Shown here: positions 1 to 8,396 of the stretch, piece after piece | How the letters are laid out: each line of letters begins with the position of its first letter | Position numbering within the stretch: the stretch's first letter is position 1 | Source of the DNA: Bradyrhizobium sp. LHD-71 | GTDB taxonomy: Bacteria; Pseudomonadota; Alphaproteobacteria; Rhizobiales; Xanthobacteraceae | DNA length: 64,000 nt | Reading direction: 5' to 3' | Assembly: GCF_031157255.1 (NCBI RefSeq) | Contig: NZ_JAVIFX010000004.1 | Span: 124,001 to 188,000 of the forward strand | Translations under genes and position numbers: made by a program | The notes under the pieces: generated by a model | Told to the model about the DNA's origin: nothing | The model's database searches: none | The model's input: the letters and a program-made list of their open reading frames with translations, nothing else

Positions 1-441
1 ACCTATCAACGACTGGTCAGCGCACTGCAGCGCGCCGATCTGGCCGATCATGCTGATTTCAGCACGAATGCGGATCGTGCGCGCAATCGGCAGAAGCTTG
101 CCGCGATCATCGACGGCGAGCTCGGCAAGCAGGATCGCGCGTCGTGGCTGCCGAGACTGCGTGAGGCCGGCGTTCCTGTTGCCGCGGTCCGCACCGTGGC
201 GGAGGCGTTCCAGTCGGAGGAGATGGCACTGCGAAAGCTGGTCAGCCATATCCCCCACCCGACCGCAGGCGAGATTCCGAATATTGCTTCACCGCTGCGG
301 TTTGGCAGCACACCTGTGGTGCCGCCGCGCGCCGCCCCGACGCTGGGACAGCACACCCGAGATGTGCTCGCCGACACGCTCCAGTACGACAGCGCGAAGA
401 TCGGTGCCCTCGAGGCGGCGGGTGTCATCCGCAAGGCGTAG
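1..441 (+). CDS. CaiB/BaiF (family III) CoA-transferase, C-terminal part
   Basis: Only the last 146 residues are in the window; the start and the catalytic Asp expected in the N-terminal half lie off the left edge. The reading frame is open from base 1 to the TAG at 439-441. The visible part has the typical C-terminal pattern of the family: a DLADHADFSTNADR segment, a WLPRLREAGVPVAAV stretch and a closing segment about a distant prospective intermediate (GQHTRDVL) found in most members. Such enzymes move CoA between carboxylic acids in the cytosol. Its position before a ring-hydroxylating oxygenase suggests CoA activation of an aromatic or dicarboxylic intermediate; that role is inferred. The substrate cannot be read from this fragment. 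Confidence 0.85.
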   Translation, partial: TYQRLVSALQRADLADHADFSTNADRARNRQKLAAIIDGELGKQDRASWLPRLREAGVPVAAVRTVAEAFQSEEMALRKLVSHIPHPTAGEIPNIASPLRFGSTPVVPPRAAPTLGQHTRDVLADTLQYDSAKIGALEAAGVIRKA

Positions 442-458
442 CAAAGGTTCATATCGCG

Positions 459-806
459 ATGGCGAACGCCGGACAGATGCAGCTCTGCGACTATCTCAGC
501 GTCCCCTATCTGCTCGAGGCGCGTCTGGTCGAACTGTCGCCTGGCATCTGGATCAACCAGGTGTCGTATCCGGAACTGCCGGACTGCTCAGCGCAATCGC
601 CGCTCCTGGAGGCGGCGCTGCGTCAGCTTGAAAGGCAGCGCATCATCATCGTCGCGCGCCTGCTCGCGGAAGGGAAAGTTCCGCCAATGCCGCGGCCGCC
701 GCTCGGTTCGACTGATCCGCTCTGGATCGCCGAACAGAGCGATGTGCCGACCGAGATCATCCAATGCATTCGCAACAACACGGCTGCGACGATCAGTCCG
801 GCCTGA
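459..806 (+). CDS. Small HicB-like domain protein (function unknown)
   Basis: A 115-residue protein starts 17 bases after the CoA-transferase stop and ends 22 bases before the Rieske oxygenase start, so it is probably co-transcribed with both. The middle (roughly residues 25-75) resembles the HicB-like fold: a strand with WINQVSYPELPDCSAQ, the equivalent of the usual YPDLPGC turn, then a helix LLEAALRQLERQRI and a tail GKVPPMPRPP like the common 'geplPeP' ending. HicB proteins are usually antitoxins paired with HicA, but no HicA-sized gene is adjacent, and the C-terminal DNA-binding part seems absent. A metabolic accessory role is possible. The domain assignment is by eye and tentative. Confidence 0.55.
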   Translation: MANAGQMQLCDYLSVPYLLEARLVELSPGIWINQVSYPELPDCSAQSPLLEAALRQLERQRIIIVARLLAEGKVPPMPRPPLGSTDPLWIAEQSDVPTEIIQCIRNNTAATISPA

Positions 807-828
807 TCTTTCGCCGAGGGAGGACGAG

Positions 829-2148
829 ATGCTGTCCCATCAGGACAATGAACTGCTGGTGCGCACCGGGCCCGCGACGCCCATGGGCGCCCTCTTCCGC
901 CTTTACTGGGTCCCGTTCATGCTGTCGAAGGATCTCATGGCGGACGGCCAACCCAAGCGCGTGATGCTGCTCGGCGAGGACCTGGTCGCCTTTCGCGATT
1001 CACAGGGCCGCGTCGGTCTCGTTGCCAATGCGTGCGCGCATCGCGGCGCGCCGATGATGTTTGGCCGCAACGAGGATTGCGGACTGCGTTGTGTCTATCA
1101 CGGCTGGAAATACGACGTGACCGGCGCGATCACTGATGTGCCGGCCGAACCGCCGAAGAGCCGGATCAAGGACAAGGTCAAGATCACGGCTTACCCATGC
1201 CGCGAGCGAAACGGGGTCATCTGGACCTACATGGGACCGCAATCCGAAGCTCCGCCTCCGCTGCCGAATATGGAATGGAATCTCGTTCCGGAGGAGAACG
1301 TCAAGCTCTCGATCCGCATTCAGGAATGCAACTGGCTGCAGGCGCTGGAGGGCGAAATCGATTCGGCCCACGCACCGATCCTGCACGGCAGGCTCGACGA
1401 GAAAGGGCAAGTCAATGCCTGGCTGGCGAAGCGCGATCTCAAACCGACATTCGAGTGCGTCCGGCAGGACTTCGGCATGAGCATCGCCGCACGTCGCAGG
1501 CTCGGTGAAAGCAATCTCTATTGGAGGGTCAACCAGTTCATCATGCCCTTCTATACCCTCGTGCCGCCGCAATCGAAGTTTCCAGATCTCAGCGGCCATG
1601 CCTGGGTGCCAATGGATGACACTCACACGATCTGCCTGATGTTCTCCTATCATCCTTCGCAACCTTTGGCGCCGCGAACGCGGCAAATCTTTGAGCAAGG
1701 GCATGAGGGACGTGAGACGGGACATGCCAGCTTGAACGCATTTGCCAAGAAAGACCCGGTGGTACCGTTCGCCGATTACTGGACGAAATTCACTCCGGAG
1801 AACGGCTTCCAGTTCGACTATCAAAGTCAGGTGGAGACCTGGTTTTCCGGCCTGCCCGGACTGTGGGTGCAGGACGCTGCCTGTCAGAGCGGCACCCGTC
1901 CGATTTTCGATCGAACCAAGGAGCATCTCAGCGCGAGCGACGCCGGCATCGCCATGTCCCGGCGCGTGCTTCTGGAGGCCGCCGCGGCCTTTCGCGATCG
2001 CGGCGTGAAGCCGGCCGGAGTTGACGATCCGGACCTATTCATGGTGCGCGCGGTCTCTCTTACCCTTCCGGAAAGCGCATCGTGGGTCGACGCCGGACGC
2101 GAGCACATGCGCGCGCGGCTCGGTGCTGACTTTGGCTACAAGCTTTGA
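829..2148 (+). CDS. Rieske non-heme iron ring-hydroxylating oxygenase, large subunit
   Basis: A 439-residue oxygenase of the phthalate 4,5-dioxygenase type. The start at 829 was chosen because it follows a strong purine-rich site (GAGGGAGGACGAG) and begins at the usual N-terminus; the frame is open further upstream but overlaps the preceding gene. The Rieske [2Fe-2S] ligands are visible: C69-x-H71 in NACAHRG and C88-x2-H91 in LRCVYHGWKYD. The mononuclear iron site is D178-x2-H181-x4-H186 in EGEIDSAHAPILHG. The enzyme hydroxylates an aromatic ring or demethylates an aryl ether using electrons from its reductase, which is the next gene. No small (beta) subunit is present, as usual for this homo-oligomeric class. 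The substrate is unknown; an aromatic carboxylate is likely. Confidence 0.9.
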   Translation: MLSHQDNELLVRTGPATPMGALFRLYWVPFMLSKDLMADGQPKRVMLLGEDLVAFRDSQGRVGLVANACAHRGAPMMFGRNEDCGLRCVYHGWKYDVTGAITDVPAEPPKSRIKDKVKITAYPCRERNGVIWTYMGPQSEAPPPLPNMEWNLVPEENVKLSIRIQECNWLQALEGEIDSAHAPILHGRLDEKGQVNAWLAKRDLKPTFECVRQDFGMSIAARRRLGESNLYWRVNQFIMPFYTLVPPQSKFPDLSGHAWVPMDDTHTICLMFSYHPSQPLAPRTRQIFEQGHEGRETGHASLNAFAKKDPVVPFADYWTKFTPENGFQFDYQSQVETWFSGLPGLWVQDAACQSGTRPIFDRTKEHLSASDAGIAMSRRVLLEAAAAFRDRGVKPAGVDDPDLFMVRAVSLTLPESASWVDAGREHMRARLGADFGYKL

Positions 2149-2161
2149 TCGTCCTCGACTC

Positions 2162-3124
2162 ATGGCCGAAACATCCGTCCAGGTCTTCGTCAAGCAGATC
2201 ACGTTCGAGACCGATCGGATCAATTCGTACACGCTGCACGCCGTAGACGGCGATCATCTTCCCGCCTTCACGGCAGGCGCACACATCGATCTTCATCTCG
2301 CCGAAGGATCGGTCCGAAGCTATTCGCTGATCAACGACCCGTCAGAACGGCATCGCTATGTGATCGCCGTTAAGCGCGAGGAGGCAGGGCGCGGGGGATC
2401 GGCCCACATACACGACAATCTCAAGGCCGGCGAGGCGCTGACACTTTGCGGACCCCGCAACAATTTCTGTTTCGACGAGGGCGACCATCCCTCCATCTTC
2501 ATCGCGGGCGGGATCGGCATCACGCCGATCCTGTCGATGATCAGAAGAGCCGTCACCCTCGGACGCCGCTGGTTCATTCACTATGCCTCTCGCACGCGAC
2601 GCGACGCTGCCTTTCTGGATGAGATCGACACTCTGGTTCGGTCGTCACATGGCAAGGTCAACATCGTCTTTGATCAGGAAGCCGGCGGTGGTGCGCTGGA
2701 TATCCAGGCGATTGTCTCGAACGCGACCGAAGGTGCGCACCTCTATTGCTGCGGACCGCTGCCGATGCTCGACACCTTCAAGCAGGTTGCGAGCAACAGG
2801 CAGCCTCATACCGTCCACCTTGAATACTTCTCACCGAAGGAAGAAGCCGCGACCACGGGCGGCTTCGACGTGCAGCTCCGCAGGTCCGGCCGGACGGTCA
2901 CGGTCCTGCCCGGGCAGACGATCCTTCATGCCCTGCTCGACGCCGGCGTGAACGTACCGTATGCCTGCGGCGAAGGAACCTGTGGCACATGCGAGACGCA
3001 GGTCATCCAGGGCATACCGGATCACCGCGACGTCTACCTGACCGACGAGGAGCGCGCCGCGAACAAGCAGATCATGATCTGCTGTTCGGGCTCACAAACC
3101 CCACTGCTGATTCTCGATCTCTGA
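2162..3124 (+). CDS. Phthalate-dioxygenase-type reductase (flavin, NAD, [2Fe-2S])
   Basis: A 320-residue oxidoreductase that begins 13 bases after the oxygenase stop. Domains in order: flavin-binding barrel with RSYSL at residues 52-56; NAD-binding domain with IAGGIGITPIL near 114-124 and a CCGPLPML segment near 196; and a C-terminal plant-type ferredoxin domain with C269, C274 and C277 (ACGEGTCGTC) plus a fourth Cys at 307 or 308. This order (flavin, NAD, ferredoxin) is that of class IA reductases such as phthalate dioxygenase reductase. It passes electrons from NAD(P)H to the Rieske centre of the neighbouring oxygenase, so the two genes form a complete two-component system. The start ATG is preceded by a weak ribosome site, consistent with coupling. 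Confidence 0.9.
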   Translation: MAETSVQVFVKQITFETDRINSYTLHAVDGDHLPAFTAGAHIDLHLAEGSVRSYSLINDPSERHRYVIAVKREEAGRGGSAHIHDNLKAGEALTLCGPRNNFCFDEGDHPSIFIAGGIGITPILSMIRRAVTLGRRWFIHYASRTRRDAAFLDEIDTLVRSSHGKVNIVFDQEAGGGALDIQAIVSNATEGAHLYCCGPLPMLDTFKQVASNRQPHTVHLEYFSPKEEAATTGGFDVQLRRSGRTVTVLPGQTILHALLDAGVNVPYACGEGTCGTCETQVIQGIPDHRDVYLTDEERAANKQIMICCSGSQTPLLILDL

Positions 3125-3156
3125 ACCAACGCGCGGGCAGTCGCGGGCGCCAGTTT

Positions 3157-3201
3157 GCACGACAGACCTGCACGAACGGCGTTGCATGCGGCCTGTCGTG
3201 C
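3157..3201. terminator. Inverted repeat after the oxygenase-reductase pair
   Basis: GCACGACAG (3157-3165) is repeated in inverted form as CTGTCGTGC (3193-3201), separated by 27 bases and followed by a T-rich stretch (TACTTTTACTATTC). It sits 32 bases after the reductase stop and could end the oxygenase-reductase transcript or be an operator. The long loop makes an intrinsic terminator uncertain. Confidence 0.35.
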
Positions 3202-3320
3202 TACTTTTACTATTCTCCATTCGCCGCTCCCTGCTTCTGAGATAGAATCGAACCGCTCCCGACTACTGGACGGCTGTCCTCGCGCGCATGACGCTCTCAT
3301 AATCTGGAGCTGCTCCGACA

Positions 3321-3443
3321 ATGCCGCAGCCCGATAACCATCGCTCCCTCATTTCGCGACTGCTATGGTTCGGCGGCCTCTGGCTTACAGGAGTCGCAAC
3401 GGTCGCCGCTGTGGCTTATGGGATACGGCTGTTCATCACTTGA
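3321..3443 (+). CDS. DUF2474-like 40-residue membrane micro-protein
   Basis: This frame, too short for most gene callers, encodes 40 residues. A polar N-terminus with Arg (NHRSLISR) is followed by one hydrophobic helix with Trp (LLWFGGLWLTGVATVAAVAYG) and a short basic end. The pattern RLLWF-x2-LWL-x-GV matches DUF2474 proteins, small subunits usually encoded just after the cytochrome bd/CIO oxidase genes cydAB and comparable to CydX. A GGAG at 3306-3309 lies 11 bases before the ATG. Here no oxidase genes are near: the gene stands alone between a reductase and an esterase. It may be a relocated accessory peptide or a chance frame, but the helix pattern favours a real protein. Confidence 0.55.
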   Translation: MPQPDNHRSLISRLLWFGGLWLTGVATVAAVAYGIRLFIT

Positions 3444-3556
3444 CAGCGTTTGCCGAATTCCGATTGGCGCCCGCATGATTTATGACGTTCGCTTTTTGAT
3501 CGCCTGATAGATTTCATGATCCGCGAACCGGCGGAGGAAGACGACGGAGAGACCAG

Positions 3557-5137
3557 ATGAGTTCGGCAACGGCGCACTCTGAAATCGCCGAGGGCGCAAT
3601 CGTCGAGACCACAGCGGGACGTCTGCGAGGCATCGTTTCCAACGGCGTGCATCAATTCAAAGGTGTGCGTTACGGCGAAGCAACCGAAGGCCTCTTGCGC
3701 TTCATGCCACCGCAACCTGTAAGCGCGTGGACGGGAATTCAAGACGCCACGAGCTATGGACCTTCTGCGCCGCAGTTTCACAACCAGATGCCGGGCAACT
3801 TTCCGGCAGGGCCGCCACCGATCCACGACGTGTACAAGTGGTATTGGGCAGCCGACCTCCCCGTCAGCGAGGATTGCCTTTCGCTGAATGTCTTCACGTC
3901 ATCAGTAAACGATAACACGAAGCGGCCGGTGATGATCTGGCTGCACGGTGGCGCGTTTGCCAACGGCTCCGGCACCGCGCCCGGTTTTGATGGAACATCC
4001 CTTGCGCGCGACGGCGATGTCGTCGTCGTCACCGTCAATCACCGGCTGAACATCTTCGGCCATCTGTTTCTTGGCGCGTTCAATGACGAGCGGTTTGCCG
4101 ACGCCGGCAATTGCGGCATGCTCGACCTCGTCGCGGCGCTGGAATGGGTGAGCGACAACATCGAAGGCTTTGGCGGCGATCCGGACAACGTCACGATCTT
4201 CGGGGAATCCGGCGGCGGCGCGAAGGTCGCCTATCTGATGGCGATGCCCGCCGCACGAGGATTGTTTCACAAGGCCATCATCCAGAGCGCCGGTTTCCGG
4301 GCCATCGATCCGAACGGCGCAGCGCGGGCGGCTGACAAGGTTCTTGAGCAACTCGGCATCAACAAAAGCAGCCTCGGCGAACTTGCATACGTGCCGAGGG
4401 ACAGGCTGCTCGAGGGGATGAGCGCGGTGACGCGCAGCGAGAACGGCAACGACTATTTCCGCCCTGTGACGGACGGGCGCACGTTGTTCGAGCGACCGTT
4501 CCATGATGCGGCTCCGACGGTCTCGGCCGACATTCCGCTGCTGATGGGAACGTGCGAGGCCGAAGCGACATTCTCCATGACCACTGACATGCGCCTGTTC
4601 TCGCTGTCACGCGACGAGCTCGTGGCCGAGGCCGGACGTTTCGCGGGTGTCGGAGCGCAGGAAGCAGAGCAGCTGTTTGCAGCCTACGCGCGCGCGAACC
4701 CAACGGCCCAGCCTGTCGAAGTGTATTGCCACATCCGCAGCGACCTTCACTTTCGTATGGGCACGATCCATGCCGCCGAGTTGAAGGTGAAGCAGAACGC
4801 CGCACCGCTTTACAAATATCTTTTCACCTGGAAATCGCCTGCACTGAACGGAATGCTCGGTGCCACGCATACGCTGGAGATTCCGTTCGTGTTCGGCACC
4901 GTCGATCTCACGCCGGAGATCGTCTGCGACGCTCCCGACCGGCACGAGGTCTCGCGGCAAGCCATGGCTTACTGGGTGAATTTTGCGAGGCAAGGCAATC
5001 CGAACGGCAACGGGTTGCCGCACTGGCCCGCCTATTCGCTGGCGCAGCGCGAGACCATGCTGATCGATCGGGTGTGCCGGACCGTCTCGGATCCGCATCG
5101 CGTGGGACGGGAGTTATCGGCCAAATTTTACCGCTGA
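3557..5137 (+). CDS. Type B carboxylesterase/lipase family hydrolase
   Basis: A 526-residue alpha/beta hydrolase of the carboxylesterase/cholinesterase family, of usual length. The oxyanion motif HGGAF is at 130-134, the nucleophile S218 lies in FGESGGG, and the expected catalytic His is in the GATHTLEIPFVFG segment near residue 435. The common GESAGG is GESGGG here, a frequent bacterial variant. There is no signal peptide, so it is probably cytosolic. It hydrolyses carboxylic esters, perhaps releasing an aromatic acid or alcohol for the neighbouring oxygenase; that link is inferred from position only. A purine-rich GGAGGAAGACGACGGAGAG precedes the ATG. The following VOC gene starts 79 bases downstream on the same strand. 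Confidence 0.88.
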   Translation: MSSATAHSEIAEGAIVETTAGRLRGIVSNGVHQFKGVRYGEATEGLLRFMPPQPVSAWTGIQDATSYGPSAPQFHNQMPGNFPAGPPPIHDVYKWYWAADLPVSEDCLSLNVFTSSVNDNTKRPVMIWLHGGAFANGSGTAPGFDGTSLARDGDVVVVTVNHRLNIFGHLFLGAFNDERFADAGNCGMLDLVAALEWVSDNIEGFGGDPDNVTIFGESGGGAKVAYLMAMPAARGLFHKAIIQSAGFRAIDPNGAARAADKVLEQLGINKSSLGELAYVPRDRLLEGMSAVTRSENGNDYFRPVTDGRTLFERPFHDAAPTVSADIPLLMGTCEAEATFSMTTDMRLFSLSRDELVAEAGRFAGVGAQEAEQLFAAYARANPTAQPVEVYCHIRSDLHFRMGTIHAAELKVKQNAAPLYKYLFTWKSPALNGMLGATHTLEIPFVFGTVDLTPEIVCDAPDRHEVSRQAMAYWVNFARQGNPNGNGLPHWPAYSLAQRETMLIDRVCRTVSDPHRVGRELSAKFYR

Positions 5138-5216
5138 CGTCACGATGCTGGGAGATGGTTGATCTGGCGGCTCCGAACAAACAGATTGAGCAGAAGCCGA
5201 AACCGATGAGGACGCC

Positions 5217-5738
5217 ATGCTCAAACCGATCGAATCGCCTGAAGGCAGTACCCGACCGATCGCCGCCGGCGCGCGGATCGGCCACATCCATCTCAAAGTC
5301 GCCGATCTCGATCGCGCCCTCGGCTTCTATTGCGATGTGCTCGGCTTCGCGCTGATGCAACGCTACGGATCCGAAGCCGCGTTCGTCTCTGCCGGCGGCT
5401 ACCATCATCACATCGGCCTCAACACCTGGGAAAGCCGTGGCGGCTCGCCGCCGCCGCGCGGGACGACCGGGCTGTTCCACACCGCGATCCTCTACCCAAC
5501 GCGTGCCGAACTCGCGGACGCGCTACGCCGGGTGCTCGCCGCCGGCATCCCGCTCGACGGCGCCAGCGATCACGGGGTCAGCGAGGCGCTGTACCTGCGC
5601 GATCCCGACGAGAACGGCGTCGAGCTTTACTGGGATCGGCCGCGCGAGCGCTGGCCGGTCAACGAGCAGGGCGAGCTAAAAATGTTCACCCGCAAACTCG
5701 ACGTCGATGATCTGCTGCGCGAGCCGGCGGTGAGCTAG
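5217..5738 (+). CDS. VOC-family extradiol dioxygenase-like protein (CatE type)
   Basis: A 173-residue vicinal-oxygen-chelate protein with two beta-alpha-beta-beta-beta modules. The likely metal ligands are His in GHIHLKV (near 24), His in GLFHTAI (near 91) and Glu in GVELYWDRP (near 139); the DPDENGVELYWDRP ending is characteristic of the CatE/catechol 2,3-dioxygenase subgroup. It probably cleaves a catechol-type ring or acts on a related small molecule. It follows the esterase on the same strand with GAGGA before the ATG. It is shorter than the two-domain extradiol enzymes (about 300 residues) and could instead be a glyoxalase-like lyase. Confidence 0.75.
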   Translation: MLKPIESPEGSTRPIAAGARIGHIHLKVADLDRALGFYCDVLGFALMQRYGSEAAFVSAGGYHHHIGLNTWESRGGSPPPRGTTGLFHTAILYPTRAELADALRRVLAAGIPLDGASDHGVSEALYLRDPDENGVELYWDRPRERWPVNEQGELKMFTRKLDVDDLLREPAVS

Positions 5739-5756
5739 GTCTTAACGAGGCGCTCA

Positions 5757-5849
5757 TGCCGTCGTCGCGAGGAGGCTAAGCGACGAAGCATCCAGCACGA
5801 CATCTGTCGCTATCGCCGACTGGATTGCTTCGCTGCGCTGGCAATGACG
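5757..5849. repeat. Dispersed palindromic repeat, copy 1
   Basis: An imperfect palindrome: the left arm (about 5758-5795, containing GCGACGAAGCATCCAG) pairs with the right arm (5820-5849, CTGGATTGCTTCGCTGCGC then TGGCAATGACG). It fills the gap between the convergent VOC gene and acyl-CoA dehydrogenase gene, so it may also stop transcription from both sides. Related copies are at 46948-47068 and, decayed, 46110-46235. Confidence 0.7.
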
Positions 5850-5851
5850 TA

Positions 5852-6991
5852 TCAATACGCCCGGAGCTCGGCCACGCGGTTGGCGTGAAAATTGGAATCG
5901 CCGAACAGCTCCTGGCAGACACGCATACGTTTCATGAACAGACCGATATCGAACTGATCGGTCATGCCGATGCCACCATGCATCTGCAGGCCTTCCTGGA
6001 CAGCCAGCGTTCCGGTCGTGCCGGCGCGTGCCTTGGCCACGGAAACGATCGGCGCCGCATTGTCGAAATCCTCGTCCAGCATCTGCAGCGCCTTCAGCAC
6101 GGCGGCGCGCGTGATTTCCAGCTCGACGTAGAGATGCGAGATACGGTGCTGCAGGGCCTGGAATTCGCCGATCAGCTTGCCGAACTGCTTGCGTTCTTTC
6201 AGATACTGCACAGTCCGGGAAAACGCTTCGTCGCCGGCACCGAGCATCTCCGACGCGACTACAGCGCGGCCGATATTCAAGACGCCGTCGAGCACGGCAC
6301 TGCCCTGATCGAGCTCGCCAAGGACGTTGTCTGCCGTCACTTCCGTATCCTTGAATGCGATCCGCGCCGCATTATGGGCATCGACCATGATCGTGCGCTC
6401 AATCTGCACGCCTTTGGCCCTGGGGTCGACCAGGAACAACGTGATGCCTTTCGGGTCATCATCGGCGCCTGCGGTCCGCGCCGCGACGATCAGTATGTCG
6501 GCGACGTGGCCGTCAACGACGAAGGCCTTGGCGCCGTTCAGCTTGAAGCCGTTACCGGAGCGCACAGCCTTTAGCGTGATGGCGTGCGGACGGTGTTTGC
6601 CGCCCTCGTCGACGGCGAGTGAACCGATCGCGGACCCGTCGGCAATCTTCGGCAGATATTCCGCCTTCTGGGCCTTGCTGCCGGCTCGCTGCAGCGCCGA
6701 TGCGGCCAGGACCGACGACGCCAGGAATGGGGACGGGAGCAGCGTGTGGCCGATCTCCTCGGCGACAATTCCAGCCTCGACGCAGCCCAGACCCGAGCCG
6801 CCGAACTCCTCCGGTACAAGCAGACCCGTAAAGCCCATCTCACTGAATGTCTTCCAGAGGTCGCGGGAGAACCCGTCCTTGTCCTTTGAGTCGCGCAGGG
6901 CACGGAAGTGCGAGACCGGTGCCTTGTCCGAGATCAGGCTTCGCGCGCTGTCCCGCAACAGCGTTTGTTCTTCATTCAGGACGAGGGCCAT
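5852..6991 (-). CDS. Acyl-CoA dehydrogenase, small subunit (PimD-like)
   Basis: A 379-residue acyl-CoA dehydrogenase: all-alpha N-terminal domain, central beta domain and C-terminal helical domain (FGKLIGEFQALQHRIS, then LQMHGGIGMTDQFDIGLFMKR). The C-terminal EGT-type loop found in many single-chain members is missing; the chain runs GDSNFHANRVAEL instead. It follows another dehydrogenase gene by 58 bases on the same strand. This pairing of a larger and a smaller chain is known for PimC/PimD of Rhodopseudomonas (pimeloyl-CoA) and for heteromeric steroid dehydrogenases. It probably forms an FAD-containing heteromer with its neighbour that oxidises a CoA thioester to the enoyl-CoA. The actual substrate is not evident. 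Confidence 0.85.
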   Translation of the reverse strand: MALVLNEEQTLLRDSARSLISDKAPVSHFRALRDSKDKDGFSRDLWKTFSEMGFTGLLVPEEFGGSGLGCVEAGIVAEEIGHTLLPSPFLASSVLAASALQRAGSKAQKAEYLPKIADGSAIGSLAVDEGGKHRPHAITLKAVRSGNGFKLNGAKAFVVDGHVADILIVAARTAGADDDPKGITLFLVDPRAKGVQIERTIMVDAHNAARIAFKDTEVTADNVLGELDQGSAVLDGVLNIGRAVVASEMLGAGDEAFSRTVQYLKERKQFGKLIGEFQALQHRISHLYVELEITRAAVLKALQMLDEDFDNAAPIVSVAKARAGTTGTLAVQEGLQMHGGIGMTDQFDIGLFMKRMRVCQELFGDSNFHANRVAELRAY

Positions 6992-7049
6992 GGGTCAACC
7001 GGCTGCTTTCTTCTAAAGGACGATCATATAGGGGCGTGCGGCGGGGCCG

Positions 7050-8234
7050 TCACGCGCCTGGAAGATTGAGTATCCGCTTCGCGACGATACCGAGCATGAC
7101 TTCGCTGGTGCCGCCCTCGATCGAGTTCGCCTTGGTGCGCAACCAGGTACGCGCGGTCTGCCCGTTCTGTGAACGCTCGCTTTCCCATTCCAGCGCGTCA
7201 CTGCCGCCCATCGACATGAACAGTTCGTGCCGGCGCTTGTTCAGCTCCGAGCCGTAGTACTTCATGGCCGACGAGAAGGCAGGGTGCGCCTGGCCGGTCT
7301 TCACCTGGTCCGACGCGCGCTCTGAGGCGAACTGGAAGGCAACCTCGTCGACCTCGAAATTTGCGAGCTGTGAACGCAGCAGCGGATCGGCGAGATGCCC
7401 CTTTTCGTTCGCACCGACAGAGTTCAGTGCGATTTCGCTCATGGCGCGCTTGGCGCCACGATCACCGATGCCGCTGATCGAGTCGCGTTCGAACTGCAAC
7501 ACGTACTTGGCGACGTCCCAACCCTTGTTCACCGTGCCAAGCGCGTTCTTCTTCGGCACACGCACATTGTCGAAGAACGTTTCGCAGAACGGCGAATAGC
7601 CCGAGATCAACAGGATAGGCTTGGTCGTCACGCCCGGCGTCGTCATGTCGAACAGCAGGAAGGTGATGCCTTCATGCTTCTTTGCCGAGAAATCGGTGCG
7701 CGTGAGACAGAAGATCCAGTCGGCCTTGTTGGCGTATGAGGTCCAGATCTTCTGGCCATTGACGACGTAATGGTCGCCGTCAAGATCGGCACGCGTCTGC
7801 AGCGATGCGAGATCAGAGCCGGAATTCGGCTCGGAGTAGCCTTGGCACCAGCGGATCTCTCCGGACAGGATCTTCGGGATGTGCTCGCGCTTCTGCTCCT
7901 CGGTGCCGAACTTCAACAGCGCCGGCCCGAGCATCATGATGCCGAACGAGCGCAGCGGTGGGCGCGCGTTGATCGCCGCCATCTCCTCACGCACGACCTT
8001 GGCACGCTCCGGATCAAGCCCGCCGCCGCCATACTCTGCCGGCCAGTGCGGTACGATCCATTTCTTGTCGCGCATTCGCTCGAACCAGACGCGCTGCGCA
8101 TCCGATTGATAGGTCGCATTGCGGCCGCCCCAGAACGTATCACTCTCGACCACCATCGGTCGGCGCATCTCCGGTGGGCAATTTTTTTCGAGCCAGTCGC
8201 GGGTTTCCCGGCGAAAACCTTCCAGATCGGTCAT
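7050..8234 (-). CDS. Acyl-CoA dehydrogenase, large subunit (PimC-like)
   Basis: A 394-residue acyl-CoA dehydrogenase, the first gene of a two-gene minus-strand unit. Recognisable parts are WPAEYGGGGLDP near 65, the flavin/substrate segment WCQGYSEPNSGSDLASL near 151, NGQKIWTSYA near 180, and the C-terminal SIEGGTSEVMLGIVAKRIL. The extended N-terminal helix with an NCPPEMRRP turn is typical of the PimC/FadE heteromeric group. With the following gene it probably forms one enzyme acting on a dicarboxylyl- or branched acyl-CoA. The start ATG follows GGAAACG. No electron-transfer flavoprotein genes are close by. Confidence 0.87.
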   Translation of the reverse strand: MTDLEGFRRETRDWLEKNCPPEMRRPMVVESDTFWGGRNATYQSDAQRVWFERMRDKKWIVPHWPAEYGGGGLDPERAKVVREEMAAINARPPLRSFGIMMLGPALLKFGTEEQKREHIPKILSGEIRWCQGYSEPNSGSDLASLQTRADLDGDHYVVNGQKIWTSYANKADWIFCLTRTDFSAKKHEGITFLLFDMTTPGVTTKPILLISGYSPFCETFFDNVRVPKKNALGTVNKGWDVAKYVLQFERDSISGIGDRGAKRAMSEIALNSVGANEKGHLADPLLRSQLANFEVDEVAFQFASERASDQVKTGQAHPAFSSAMKYYGSELNKRRHELFMSMGGSDALEWESERSQNGQTARTWLRTKANSIEGGTSEVMLGIVAKRILNLPGA

Positions 8235-8298
8235 GGCGCGTTTCCATTTGCTTGATCACGGATCGCCGATCTAACGGCGTGCCCGGATGTCGTCTTCG

Positions 8299-8376
8299 CT
8301 AGTGCGCTGGATTTGACGTTCGTACCAGCATTGCCGCGAGTCCGACGTACGAACGCCAAATCCAAAAGCGCACTAG
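8299..8376. repeat. Long inverted repeat A
   Basis: The left arm 8299-8325 (CTAGTGCGCTGG, ATTTGACGTTCGTAC) pairs with the right arm 8347-8376 (GTACGAACGCCAAATCCA, then AAAGCGCACTAG) with a few mismatches and bulges. It would fold into one long hairpin with a loop of about 20 bases. It lies upstream of the acyl-CoA dehydrogenase pair and directly beside a second hairpin (8397-8463), in a gene-free stretch. It is probably a dispersed non-coding repeat of Nitrobacteraceae genomes. Confidence 0.7.
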
Positions 8377-8396
8377 CCAAATTAAAAGTTTCTAGT

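Noticed and set aside
5825-6574. A 249-codon plus-strand frame opposite the small acyl-CoA dehydrogenase
   Set aside because: Antisense of a well-supported gene with no motif of its own.
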